Shown here piece after piece: positions 21,297 to 33,722 of a DNA stretch of 64,000 nt. A program made the translations under genes and the position numbers. Positions within the stretch are counted from its first letter, which is position 1, and each line of letters starts with the position of its first letter. This DNA comes from Blastomyces gilchristii SLH14081 (Eukaryota > Ascomycota > Eurotiomycetes > Onygenales > Ajellomycetaceae). Location: contig NW_003101675.1 in NCBI RefSeq assembly GCF_000003855.2, forward strand, positions 1-64,000, read 5' to 3'. The notes beneath the pieces are model-generated. The model was not told the origin of the DNA, made no database searches, and was given only the letters and a program-made list of their open reading frames with translations.

Positions 21297-24204
21297 ATGT
21301 TTTCTTCTGCTTTGAAGTCTTTTAGCTCAAACATAGCTGCCAATTACCAGCTATCCCCGCACCCCTCGTTTACTTCTGGCCCGTGGAAAGTTTATGAAGG
21401 CAAGAAAAAGAGTACCGGAGTTGCAGCATCGGTTTTCGTTTTTGATCGGAAATCGCTTGATGCGCGGCCTGGTGGCCTTGGCTCCCGATCTAACACCTCG
21501 TCTCTGAAAAAGTTACATGATGAAGTTGTCGAAAGGCTTAGACGGGAAGCAAGTAGCCTCACCCGGCTAAGGCATCCTTCCATTCTACAGGTCCTGGAGC
21601 CAGTGGAAGACACCCGAAATGGCGGTTTGATGTTTGCAACGGAGCCAGTCACCACATCTTTAACTGGGCTGTTGCGGGAGAAAGATGAGCAAGAGAGATT
21701 TTCCGGTGGTGGGCGGGCCGGCCGATCTATCGGCGGGGAGTCCGATGTAAATCGAACTGGGAATAGTATCGAATTGGATGAAATCGAAATCCAGAAAGGT
21801 TTACTGCAAATTGCCAAAGGCCTAGAATTTTTGCATGAATCTGCCGGTCTTGTCCACGGCAACTTGACCCCTGAAGCCATCTACATCAACACGAAATCCG
21901 ACTGGAAAATATCTGGCCTTGCCTTTGCTGGTCCAGCTGACGCAGGCTCACAGTCATCTTTGCCTCCAATTGCACTTTCAGAGGTTCTATATCAAGATCC
22001 CAGACTACCAGCTTCCGTTCAACTTGACCTGGACTATACCTCTCCTGACTTCGTAATTGACTCGAATATCTGCACGTCTGCAGACCTCTTCTCCCTCGGC
22101 CTTATCATTGTTACTCTTTATAATTCTCCTCACACGTCTCCTCTTAAAACACACGGCAATCCTTCTACATACAAAAAATTATTAAGCTCACCGTCGACAA
22201 TACCGTCACAGAGTAATGGATTTCTTGCCTCAGGCCCAATACCAAAGGATCTAGCGTCTCACGTTCTACCTAGGCTCATTGCTAGAAGACCGGCTCAGCG
22301 CATGGATGCAAAGGAGTTCCAACAATCCCAATACTTCGATAATGTACTAGTGTCAACTATACGCTTTCTGGAGACTTTGCCTGCGAAAACAGTTAATGAG
22401 AAGTCTCAATTCATGAAAGGATTGGGTCGCATCTTGCCCGAGTTCCCGGCTTCTGTCCTCGAAAGGAAGGTTCTTGGTGCCCTCCTGGATGAAAGCAAAG
22501 ACAAAGAATTGCTTCCACTTATCCTGTCGAATGTGTTTAAAATTATCAAAATTATTCCATCCGGTCCGCGGGTCGTTCCTGAGAAAGTCCTTCCCCACAT
22601 CAAATCAATTTTTCTGCCAGCTGGAGCAAAAGGCTCTACGCAGGAGCGTGATCATTGCAAAGATGCTAGTCTCATGGTTGTTCTCGAAAATATGGATATT
22701 ATAGCGAAAACCTGTTCGGGACGGGATTTTAAAAATGGTTTGTATATTGATTCCTTTTGATTTATATTTAGCCCTGTTTACTAACGGCTATCTGCCAGAC
22801 GTACTACCTCTGATCCGTCTAGGATTAGAGTCCAACGCCCACTCGCTAGTCGACGCTTCAATGCGGTGCCTCCCCGTGATGCTGCCAATTCTTGATTTCT
22901 CGACTGTGAAGGATGACGTTTTCCCTCCTATTGCCTCCGTTTTCACCAGAACCAGCAGCCTTGCCATCAAAGTTAGAGGTTTGGAGTCGTTTGCTATTTT
23001 ATGCGGTGGTTCCGTAAAGGAAGCATCTTTGACTCCGAACGGTGATTTCGTTGGCACCTCAAGCAAGTCCGAGCAACCCAAGTCCGGCTCAACTTCGATT
23101 CTTGACAAGTATACTGTCCAAGAAAAAATAGTTCCCTTGCTAAAAGCTATTAAAACAAAAGAGCCTGCAGTTATGATGGCAGCTCTAAACGTGTTTCGAC
23201 AGGTCGGCCAAATTGCCGAAACTGAATTCATCGCTCTAGAGATCATTCCAACGTTGTGGAATTTCAGTCTGGGCCCGCTTCTCAACGTCCAGCAATTTGG
23301 CCGCTTCATGGACCTGATAAAATCCCTCTCTTCAAGGGTCGAGCAACAACAAACGAAAAAGCTACAATCGCTTTCCTCGTCAAATGATTCCGGAAACCCT
23401 AGAAAGAGTGATTCTAATTTATTCGGAACGATGGAAACTGCAAATGGCGGAACTGATGTTGAAAACACACGATCGGATTTCGAACGCTTAGTCCTTGGTA
23501 AAGCAACGACATCTAGTTCTAATGATGCCTCCTGGAATTCCTGGGACACTGCAAATCCGAACCCAACAAACCCGCAAGCAACTACCGATCACACGCCCAG
23601 GTTTGCATGGTCGACTGTGAATTCCGTCAGCGCCAACAATACTGGAGGTCGTAATTCACTTGCAAACGTGTCAGGGCCTTCTCAACGATCGATTACTCCA
23701 GATATGAGCATGGCCTCCTTCCCTGCTCTTGCCCCTTCAACTACCCAACAGCAATCATCCATGGGTTCATCATTCCCAGCGTTGCAACCTGCGCGCCCCT
23801 CACAACCGTCCCAGCCTTCATTATCTTCCACTTGGTCGACAATGACCCCGATTACAAACACCAATACTATCCAACGACCCACTTCGATGATGAATCAGTA
23901 TTCCGCAAACCCGACCTATCCGCCAACCTCCACAACCTCCACAACATTACCATCAACTTCATCCTTTGGTCTGAATACACAGCCAACAATGCCACTCTCC
24001 CCATTTTCGATCCCTCCTCCACCGCCATCAAATTTCCAGCAACAGCAAAAGCCATCAACCGATCCCCTTTCCGCCGCTTTTGGTCAGCCAAAAGCGAACC
24101 CAACCCAGCAGTGGCATTCGAATTCGACTCAGATACCCCCAGTTCTACGACCGCCAGTTAACCAGCAGAAGCAGGGCCTTGATAAATATGAGAGCCTCAT
24201 TTGA
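21297..24204 (+). CDS. SCY1-like pseudokinase with HEAT repeats (two exons)
   Basis: The SCY1/SCYL family acts as catalytically dead kinase scaffolds in vesicle traffic (Golgi/COPI) and, for some members, in tRNA export. Exons 21,297-22,737 and 22,799-24,204 give 948 aa. The kinase-like domain spans about residues 20-340. The HRD catalytic loop is replaced by HGN (187-189, in VHGNLTPEAIYIN) and DFG by ISGLAF (about 205-210), so phosphotransfer is not expected. Helical HEAT-type repeats follow to about residue 680. A low-complexity Ser/Thr/Pro/Gln tail follows, with a WNSWDT motif and a final DKYESLI. The 61-nt intron has a TTTACTAACGG branch site and joins N-D-V-L-P in phase. ATG 21,297 (GCCATGT context) is preferred over upstream non-ATG codons. 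Assignment among SCY1-family members is by overall resemblance. Confidence 0.92.
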
Positions 24205-26432
24205 GAATAAATTTTGCAGTTTGCCCACAGGTGCCAATTACCGAACTAAGTGAATCTTCCCTACGACCCCTCGGCGAGGTGACTTTCAATCGTGTCCCTA
24301 AGAGGGTTAGGTGTAATTACTATACGAAAGATATGAGGCAAAATCCATTGCAGGAATATGTGTTTCATGGTGTTATATATCCATTCAAATTTTGTGGCAG
24401 TCGAGGTTAGGTCTAGATCTTCCACTTTTCTGAATCAGAAATGTTCTTATTGTAATCCCTTATTTTCTCTACAAGATTTAACTCCGTCCGATATGGGGCA
24501 CAATCCGTACTCATTCTACTTAACCTAAATAGCCATTACATTGTTAAAGCGCTATTTTGTACGATATTGAAACAGTGGATGTTGCGGGCATAGTAACTAA
24601 AGGGTTGAAATCCAGAACTGGATACTTACTTTCATAGGCCCCGATAGACACCCTGGGATTTTCTAGGTCGGTTTTGGAATTGCTTTTCAACAGTCTTGTC
24701 GCTCGCTTGGTATCATATACTATTCATAAGAAGTCTGAACCCTGATTATTATCTCGATAGACAGACCAAAATGAGCGCTCTGGAATAAGACCTTTGTGAT
24801 ACTCAGCGATCCGGAATCGTTGATTTGTGCGCGGCACAGAGTGAGGGTTGATTGACTCCATGGAGCTGAGAATTGAAGTTAAACTCTCATTAGCATACGA
24901 CTTCAAATGACTGCACCTTATTGAATGCGAGAGAGAGTAACCCTTCAGGGAAGAGATCTTTACACAGAAATTCTCGCAGAATTCACCATCCACTATTTCT
25001 AGTAACTGCAGCCCATTGATAGGCTTCAAGTGACGGGGCTTCCTTCTTGGGTCAGATGGCATACGGCACGCTTCCCTAGGAAATGGGAGACAAGAAATAG
25101 GATTTCCTAGACTTTTTTAAGTATGTGAAATGTTTGTTCTGATGAAACTCCCGGTCGTCTCACTGGAAGCGCATACCATTATCCTGAATTTTCGTCGCCT
25201 CGATATTTCGTGGAGATTCCGCAAGAAATGAAACACCCTCGATATCGTTCACGATCACAATATCTCACTCCAAGAGAAAGACCGCTAGAGGAGGAGCGTA
25301 GTCAAGGGTAAATGAGTAAATGGGAGGGGACACTGCCCCTTGCAAAATGTGCAGACCAGGCAGGAAAATCCTAAAGCAATTTAGAGAGGCTATTTGGGTT
25401 ATCAAACAAATCATAGCTTCTTCTGCGGCACCAGACGAGCAACTTGGTATGCCATCGCTTAATCATTGGAAAAGCTGGTAGTTGAGGGCCAAACGGCGCT
25501 CGTTAAACAGCCTAAATGCTGGTGATCTTTCATGGATTCGAAGGGTCCTGATAGGCTCGCTATTGATCATCTCAAACCATTTTATATTCGGGGTTGGGAG
25601 GGATGACGGCGGAGCTGTCCGGTATTTCCGGGCTACATTGTATAGAATAGGTTCATCCCCCATAGCTTCCAGTGAGGCAATAAATAGTCGCATTCTCCTT
25701 TTATTTATGAGACGTGAGACGGGCAAGAGGACAAGGGCAATAGGCCCTCTAAAAAAAGCCTTTTGCTTCCCGTATATTGCCATCGAGCTTCGTAGTTTGC
25801 GGCGCGCATAGTTGCTCTGTTCTTTTTAAGGGACAAAGCTTCGTCGTGCGCATCATATCTTTGAACGTTACTATTCATGTCCCAGAGCAAAGCTTTTTGA
25901 TTATGGCTGGCCGTGATGTCGTCTGCTAGCTGCAGGAGAGGTAGTTAATGATCAACTCATTGCAAATCAGCATTTCTAGGTTTGCTTCTTCGAAAAAAGA
26001 AGGGATGGGGATAAGCCATGCATGTGGATACAAGAGGGCGGACAATGTGCAATCATCCATTGTCCATATAAACTTCTGGCAAAAAAAGAGATATACAATT
26101 GGGGCAGATGTGGATGAAGCAGAAAGAAGAAGTTCTTGGTTGGAGCCGCTAGTTGAGTAGTAACTAACTATAACTATATATTTAACTTATAACTAGTAGT
26201 AGTTATTGCTCCCGCATCCGGTGCTGCTTGTTAACTAAATACCATACCACTAGTTAACTTATTATACTCCGGGCTGTCAGCCACATTATTGCCATGTCAA
26301 CTCGCTGCTGCTAGTTAATCCTTGGGTTTACAATTGAATTTTGGCCTTTGAATTCTTACCGTGAAGTTAGTTAAATACCATACCCCTCCCTCCCTCCGGC
26401 ACCAAATCCCCCTCGGCGGCTGAGTTGCTTCC
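24205..26432. other. Interval between SCY1 and DPP III genes
   Basis: The first 200 bases look like SCY1 3' UTR. The middle holds minus-strand frames described separately as a possible decayed gene. 26,155-26,400 is rich in TTAACTA/TAGTTAAC motifs. It contains two near-copies of TTAACTAAATACCATACC, at about 26,232 and 26,368, upstream of the DPP III start. Confidence 0.5.
24724..25930 (-). pseudogene. Possible decayed gene, function not recognised (F-box-like flavour)
   Basis: Three minus-strand open segments (25,705-25,890, 25,463-25,783 and 24,724-25,062) lie in different frames in one order. The first carries RAANYEARWQYTGSK, and the second continues in another frame with SPAFRLFNERRLALN. 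These phrases recall leucine-rich F-box-type proteins that are abundant in Onygenales, but I see no F-box and no splice solution joining the segments. It could be a frameshifted pseudogene or chance frames. Confidence 0.25.
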
Positions 26433-29180
26433 ATGACCCCTCTTCGACGCTTGTCCTCCAAAGGTTCAAGCAACACCATTGTCCGCTTCTCTTCTACCAG
26501 CCGTCTTCTTCAACTTCGACATCAATTCCCCATTTCACAGAAATACAGTAGATTTGCATCTTCTACCAGTTCTGCTGCGGTTGCGACGCGATTGAAACCG
26601 ACAACAGAAGTATACAACGAGACCCCCCCATCAATCATGGACGTGACGGCTAAGCAGCAGTATCTCGCCGACTCCCCGCCCACCGTGGTCAGGCTAGAGA
26701 TCAAACCTCATTTCGAGGCGCTAGACGACAAGCAGAAACGATATGCTCATTTCATCAGTAGGTAAGTAGTTCTTTTATTCTTATATTCCTTCCACCTAGG
26801 CTATGCTACTCTGCTGCTCATTGAACATATTCATGGTTCCCTTTGGACACTTGCCTACATATCCCAATTTCCCCCAATTTCCCCCAATTCCCAAAATGCA
26901 AACAAAGCACATTGTTCAAAGAAATAGAACTGACCATGCCGCAGAGCTGCCTTCCAAGGAACTCGGATCACGCTACGCCAAGTCTCCCCGGAGTCCGAAC
27001 CCATCTACGATCTGATCATCTCCCTCTACCGTGCTTGCAATGGCGATTGGAACTCCCTGGCCCAGAAGACCGGTGTGAGCGCAGAAAATCTACGCTTCTT
27101 CCTGGAATACGCGACCCAGTTCTTAGGCAATTGCGGATCGTACAAGGGATTCGGAGATTCCAAATTTATTCCTAGAATACCTGCTGACGCCCTGGAAGCG
27201 CTCGCCTCCGTTACTCCAGAAACAAAAGCAGCATGGGAGAAAGCGACAAAGTCTGGTGGAGGGATATATGAGACCGCCACTACCGATCTGATGCATCTCG
27301 GTTATCCAGAAAACGGACACATGTCGACCTATTACCCCGACTCCCCAAACATCACGACCGAAGAGATCTCTCTGATAGCTTCCTTTTTGGAAGATAAAAA
27401 GTTATTACCGGAGAACACAAGGTTGCGCAAAACCCAGTCTGGAGACTTCGAGTTGCTGATTGCATCTGCAGAAAAGTCACCGGCAGGCAGCGATCGAGAT
27501 GTTGGTGATGTTCATAAGTGGGAACTCGAAGGCAAATTGCAAGGCAAAACTCTTCACCTTGTCTTTGGTGACCATTCTGAGGAGATGGCGAAAATTGCAG
27601 AGAGTGTCAAGCAGGCTGGGTTGAATGCTGCAAATGACATACAGAAGAGAATGCATCAGCAATACGTGAAGTCCTTCACTACCGGATCCCTGGAAGCATT
27701 CAAGGAAAGTCAGAGGGAATGGATTAAGGATGTGGGACCAGTGGTCGAGTCAGATCTTGGATTTGTGGAAACATATAGAGACCCTCATGGTGTCCGTGGA
27801 GAATGGGAGGGTTTTGCTGCGATGGTATGCTAACTATCACCCACCAAACGCTCAGATACGTATGCTGTGTGCGGCATTGCCATTGACATTCTACCTAGGT
27901 CAATCAAGAGCGGACTAAGGCGTTCGGGAAACTTGTTGAGAATGCGGAGTCCATGATCCCAAAACTTCCTTGGGGCAAAGACTTCGAAAAGGATAAATTC
28001 TTGTCGCCTGATTTTACTTCATTAGAAGTTCTCTCCTTCGCGGGTAGCGGAATACCTGCTGGCATCAACATCCCGAACTACGATGATATCAGACAAAACC
28101 TTGGGTACAAGAATGTGTCCCTAGGCAACGTTTTAAGGTATTTATGCATTGTCAATCTGATACATATATTAATCTCACGTAGTGTGCTGACATTTTGCTG
28201 TGTAGTGCCAAAGCGCCCAATGAGCCGGTACCCTTTATAAGGGAGCAGGATCTTCAGTTATTCCGAGACTACCGGGATCCCGCGTTTGAGGTCCAGGTAC
28301 GTACTGACCTTCCCTGTTGTCCCTTAACCCTCTGGATCACAAACTTCCATATCTTCAACATCGATAAATCTCTAACATGTGATGTTCAAAACAGGTCGGA
28401 ATTCATGAATTACTGGGCCATGGAACCGGCAAATTACTTCAAGAGACAGCTCCTGGCGAGTATAACTTCGATATCTCCAACCCACCAATCAGCCCTATAA
28501 CACAAAAACCCATAACGACCTGGTACAAACCAGGACAAACCTGGAGCTCAGTCTTTGGGGCTATCGCCTCATCGTACGAAGAATGCCGCGCCGAATGTGT
28601 GGCTATGGTTCTTGGCTGTGACTTCAAAATATTAGAGCTGTTTGGCTTTGGCAACGGAGAGGAAGATATAAACGGTGAGGCTGGGAATGTTCTATATGCC
28701 AGCTACCTACAGATGGCCAGAGCTGGTGTAGTGGCGCTTGAATTCTGGGACCCCAAGAGCTCGAAGTGGGGACAAGCTCACATGCAGGCACGATACAGCA
28801 TTTTGCGCACCTTCCTCGATGCTGGTGGTGATTTTGTGAAATTGGTGCATACCAAGGATGACCTTTCCGATCTTGAGATTCACCTTGACAGGTCCAAGAT
28901 CTTGAGCCATGGTCGACCAGCAGTAGCGAAGTATCTACAAAAACTCCACATTTACAAATCAACGGCAGATGTCGAAGCCGGAAAAGCGCTGTACGACGAG
29001 ATTACGAATGTTGATGAGTGGTGGGGATCACAAGTGCGACCGGTTGTTCTGCAGAAGAAGATCCCGCGCAAAGTGTTTGTGCAAGCCAATACTGTCCTAG
29101 AGGGCGATAAGGTGGTGTTGAAGGAGTATGAACCAACCTTGGAGGGTATGATTCAAAGCTATGCTGAGCGAGAAGTATGA
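26433..29180 (+). CDS. Dipeptidyl peptidase III (metallopeptidase M49), five exons
   Basis: A zinc exopeptidase that removes N-terminal dipeptides from short peptides, mainly in the cytosol. Exons are 26,433-26,761, 26,945-27,824, 27,899-28,137, 28,206-28,296 and 28,395-29,180; all joins are in phase, giving 774 aa. The M49 zinc motif HELLGH is at residues 517-522 and the second motif EECRAE at 575-580, supplying the two His and one Glu ligands. [12 protein letters not shown] and [11 protein letters not shown] fit the family N-lobe. Intron 4 ends directly before VGIHELLGH. The first 67 residues are Ser/Arg-rich with almost no acidic residues and look like a mitochondrial presequence. The conserved cytosolic form would start at the internal Met 68 ([10 protein letters not shown]), leaving about 707 aa, the usual fungal length. 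Confidence 0.95.
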
Positions 29181-31290
29181 AGCCAAGGATGGAATTGATG
29201 AACGCATCCGTCGACTTGCTCCCTTCTGCAATGGGCCCTTATTGTTATTCTCATTATCGTTGTCTAGTTTCACATATTCATGCAACTCTACGACCCCCAC
29301 GATAACGTGGCAGCTATAACCGAAATGCAGAAGGCGAAACAACATCAGTATTGACAGCAAAAGAAGGGGATAGAATAGAACGAACAGAATATCGTACAGC
29401 TAGTGGCATCACATTATTAGTCCCAGGCCCAAAAAGAATAAAAGTAAAATACTCAATTTTGCGAACAGAAATATCACAGCCACCTAAGCGATCATTGAAC
29501 GAGGATAAAGCCTGCTATTAATCCTGTTTATTGTCCGGGCCAAGCAAGGTTTCTTGTAAGTAGTTGGCCAGCGCTCAATACCAAGAGGGATCAATAAACA
29601 AACAACTTTCCCCCCCTCTGCTTGCTAGCCCAGCCCTGCCAAGCTTTCCATTGACCGCCGCCAATGCTCGAATTTTCCAGTCCTATGGTTTGGGCGAATG
29701 GAATTCAATCGCCCAATCCGGCCAAGCGCCCTCACATGACCCCTGCCAGCCCTAATTGCCATCGCCAACCTCCAGCCGATTTCCTATTGATGCCCGTTCC
29801 AACAATAGGAGAAAAAGAAACAAAAGAGAAACCCTGTCCAACCCTGTTCACAATAGGTATGGAGTCTGAGATAAGAGAGAGAGAGAGATTTTGAACAAGC
29901 GGAAACTTGCTTTCTTCCCATCCTTCTTCTCTTTTTCTGTTCCATTCGACAAGATACACCGACACTGAGGTTACACCCCCCACCCGGAACCTAGAGGAGC
30001 TTGTGCCGCCGTTCTCTCCCCAATTGCTGGAAATGGAGGTCAATCAATGTTATTAGAGCAGAGTTTCTCTTCTTTTCTTTTCTTTGAAAGATGTTGATTC
30101 CTAGCTCCTCTGTCAGCCGCCTAGGGTCCGGCGACAAGGAAACTGTCCGGCAGTGGCTGCAGTCAAGCAATTCCCCCCTCCTAAAAGTGTGTGTCTGTTA
30201 GGCCCTCTACCCGTAGGTTTTCTTTTTCCTTTCCTTTCGTGCTTTTCGTCCCTTTTCCCAACTATGCGGGCACTGGATGATTTAATCCCCGAATGACAAT
30301 AACTTAATAGATACAGTTTGCCCCCACTCCAGCATTTTTGCCCAGAGTCGGGCATGCTTTTTATTGTTGTTGTTGGTGGTGGTGGTGGTGGTGATGATGG
30401 CTGGCGATAAGCCATTTAGCCGAAACGGGTATACAACTAACTGCGACTGCTGTTTATATTCCTCTCTTACTATTATCCGTCATGGGCCAAAAAATGAGGA
30501 CAGAAAGAGTTAAACCGTTATTGAATACCCCCTGCGGCTACCTCGCCGGTATTATCCCAGCTGGCATGCCGGCTTTATAACCTGAGACGGGGGGAGCATC
30601 GTTACTAGCCAATTTCGGCCTGTGAACGGAAAGCAAGTGCTGGGAGAGCATTTTCTTTCTCTATTGGTGTGCTATTGAGGCGGTTCCTCAATTCTTAATT
30701 TTTGCTACCTCCCTTTCTCCATTCTTCTCTCCTCTCTTATTGTTGTTGCAGGCTCTTTATATATATATATATCCCTCCTTGCATTGTCATGCGACCATAT
30801 TGTTGCGTTGTTCGATAACTAGAGGCTATTTTGATATGCAGATATTGCTAGAGCGAACCGAGCAACCCCGCCCCCCCTCCCCCAATCCGTATTCTTTAAC
30901 TTTGATAATTGTTGACTGCATGGAGCAACAGATGTGATGCCCCGCCTTTCTCAACCATAAATTCCCCATTATTCGGGTCTTGATATAGGGCTGCGTTGTC
31001 ACATCAGCAGCGATCCGTGAGCCTGAAACAACATAGTCATTCTTAATTATCTGCATCATCCCTTATATATCCTGCGAAATAATAACAACCATACTAAAGT
31101 CAGGCCTTTGTCTTTCTCAAATCTCTGCCTTACTTATATATGCATTCTATTCATACTTTTCTAAACTCATATATCCCTACGCTCATGCCCTTAATCGCAG
31201 CCTCTTCCGTCACCATTGCCTAAGGCCTGATATATATCTCCTCTCCCACTCACATTGATATTCTACTCTAGCAAGAAAAGGAAATACAAA
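29181..31290. other. Gene-free interval downstream of DPP III
   Basis: Nothing coding can be supported. The stretch includes a GA-rich run at 29,870-29,892, a (GGT/GTT) run at 30,365-30,395, a TA run at 30,757-30,772, and pyrimidine-rich leader-like DNA before 31,291. Confidence 0.5.
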
Positions 31291-32057
31291 ATGCTACCCC
31301 CCTCAGACTCCATAAATCACCAAAACTACAAGCTGGCTGAGTTCGTCGCCAGCCTCCGGTCTCAAAATAGGCTTGTTCCTCCGCAGCCACCACCAACATA
31401 TGCAGCTGCAATTGCTCCAGCTCCAGTCGAGGATGCATTTGCAGACATCATTGATGATGACGACGAGGAGAGCACAGCCATGGGCCCCATCTCAATCAAA
31501 ATCGACACATCTATAGATATTGAGGGGCAGGGGAATACCATCGTCATCCCCACATCAATCGGCGCATCGACATCTGAGGAACCTCAGACGTCCACCTCAA
31601 CTTCAACATCGCCATCATCATCGCCATCGCGTTCTTCACTGCCTGCTGCCGGCGGGAACTTCCCCTTGCAGCAACTCCAGCAACAGCGACAGGTCAAATC
31701 CGCACAGCTCGCGACAACCATTATCTCCGCGCTAAAAGCAGCTGGCATCATGGATGATATGGAGTCGGGCAGACAGCGGCCTGTGGAAGTCAACGTCAGC
31801 TCTGGCATACGTATCAGGGGTGACAGGAATGTCGTGTGCGCTGGTGTTCCGAAGAGACCGGAGTTGAGTCATGCTGGGTGTTCGGATTCCTTGTCCGATG
31901 AGCAGGAGGAGTTGTCGAGGCGGGGGAGGAAAAGGAGGGCTACTTCGGTATGAATGTCTTACCGTTTTTACTCTTTGCTATATATTTATACGGTGGCCTG
32001 ACATATTATTCGCAGCAACCCATTGACATACCCTCTTCGAAGAAGGCGCAACTGTAA
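31291..32057 (+). CDS. Conserved fungal protein of unknown function (two exons)
   Basis: I do not recognise a family with a known role. Exons 31,291-31,947 and 32,016-32,057 give 232 aa. The 68-nt intron has a GTATGA donor, a CTGAC branch and a CGCAG acceptor, and adds QPIDIPSSKKAQL. The N-terminus (YKLAEFVASLRSQNR) is polar and helical. Two short beta-like segments resemble each other: SIDIEGQGNTIVIP (about 77-90) and SSGIRIRGDRNVVCAG (about 178-193). They are separated by a Ser/Thr-rich linker and a helix (LATTIISALKAAGIMDD). The end is basic (RRGRKRRATS), a possible nuclear signal. The open frame, the composition and the neat terminal exon support a real gene. Confidence 0.65.
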
Positions 32058-33408
32058 ACGAAATCGTCATCTCCATCGCCCCGTGGTATCGCTATCTAGT
32101 ACATTTTATGCAATATCACAACGACACTTTCACAAACCATTTGTCGAACCAATCGGAACGGGAATGCTTTTTATGAGCCCTGTCTTCCAGTCCATGGACG
32201 AGAAATACAAGCACAGATGAAAGAGCCATGGCTTATCTATCCAGAGGTGACCTCAGACCACCCTACAGAAAAGGCATAATATTTCACGAACAAAAATAAC
32301 AAGAAACCCTCGCCAAACTATGCCACAAAGGCATCCCTGGCACGACATACATATATTTGTTTCTTTCGATCTCCACGCTCCCGGGCGGCACTTCCATGCA
32401 GCCAAGCCATTATTCCGCATCCGGCTCTTCCTCTTCCATTCATCACCCCTGAGAGCTCTCGCGTCACACACATACGTAATTCCATGCATTATTGCCCACG
32501 CCTGTATGCATGAATTTGAATATCTGTCATATTTTAACAGTCACAGGGTGACAGGGAACTTGACTGCCCTTTGTCGTTGTCGTCAATGTCGATGTCGATG
32601 TCAATGATCTGGTGAATGGCTCTTGGCGCTTCAAGGCTCGGAAGTTTTTGCATAGTGGCGTGCATGTCATGTAATATGGCACTATGGTTAGCTTGAAAAA
32701 TGAATACCCGAGCGTGGAAAATACAACAGGATCGCCTTCATTATTGCCCGTTTCCCAAGCATCGCATCGAATAGGTGGGCTCCTTTCAGATGGCGTTTTT
32801 CTTTGCGGTTGTGGGGGAAACGAAGAAGGAAAGGCGCCGGTAGAAAAAGAGCCAGAAAAAGCCACTACTATGCGATAATTGTGATGAATGATTTTAACGA
32901 TCTCTTTTTTTTTTTTTTTTTTTTTTTTTTGGTTATGTATATAGAAAGAAGGAAGATAGGCTTTGTGTAGTTTATGTATATATACGCGGACCAAATATTC
33001 AACGATAAAAGAAAATACATATTTTGAAGATAAACTAATATCACCAATCTTATTAATTAGAAAGTTAAAAGGTGTTCTGAGTCCATTGATGGCGTGATAG
33101 GAACGGTGTCTACCTCTTCCATGACCGTAGCTAAACATTTCAAGTTGAATTCAGAGGCATAGAAGAAATAATAGGAACAACTTCTGCATACGGAAAAAGC
33201 AGTCAGTTAAATCATCGACTCTACTCATAGTTTTCCAGAAGTAAACCAAATTAAACATATCTCGACTGAAGAAATAAATATTCCTTTTTCCGCGCCACCC
33301 AACTAACCATGTGTGTGAAGTAAAGGAAAACGTGCTCGGATTTCTCATACATGATATACATTTCAACACATCAAGCTGATTCCACAAGATACAGTTACAT
33401 ATAGGGAG

Positions 33409-33445
<37 letters not shown>

Positions 33446-33722
33446 ACTATGCTTCTCACATATCATGGGTGAGCAATTGGTCACCAGATCATATCAATCA
33501 AAATTAAAAGTCGTTTTACATGTACTCTGTACGTATTTAGTTTGTAACTCGAATATGGCAAACCACAAAAAGAGTCCTTAAAGGGGAAAAAAGGGGGGCG
33601 GGAGGGGGACGGAGGTTCCGCACAACGCATCCGACTCCAGTTCCAATTCCTATTCCAGTTCCCATTCGGACTTGTCCCTTTCTTTTCTGTAAAAGAAATC
33701 AAAATCGAAATAAATTATGAAA
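32058..33722. other. Gene-free interval with long homopolymers
   Basis: Contains a T run at about 32,906-32,930 and an A run at about 33,411-33,443. A 203-codon minus-strand frame (32,527-33,138) runs through the first homopolymer, encodes a lysine run there, and shows no family features; I do not call it a gene. Confidence 0.55.

Noticed and set aside
32527..33138. 203-codon minus-strand open frame
   Set aside because: It spans a long homopolymer giving a Lys run, has mixed composition, and shows no domain or conserved phrase; likely chance.
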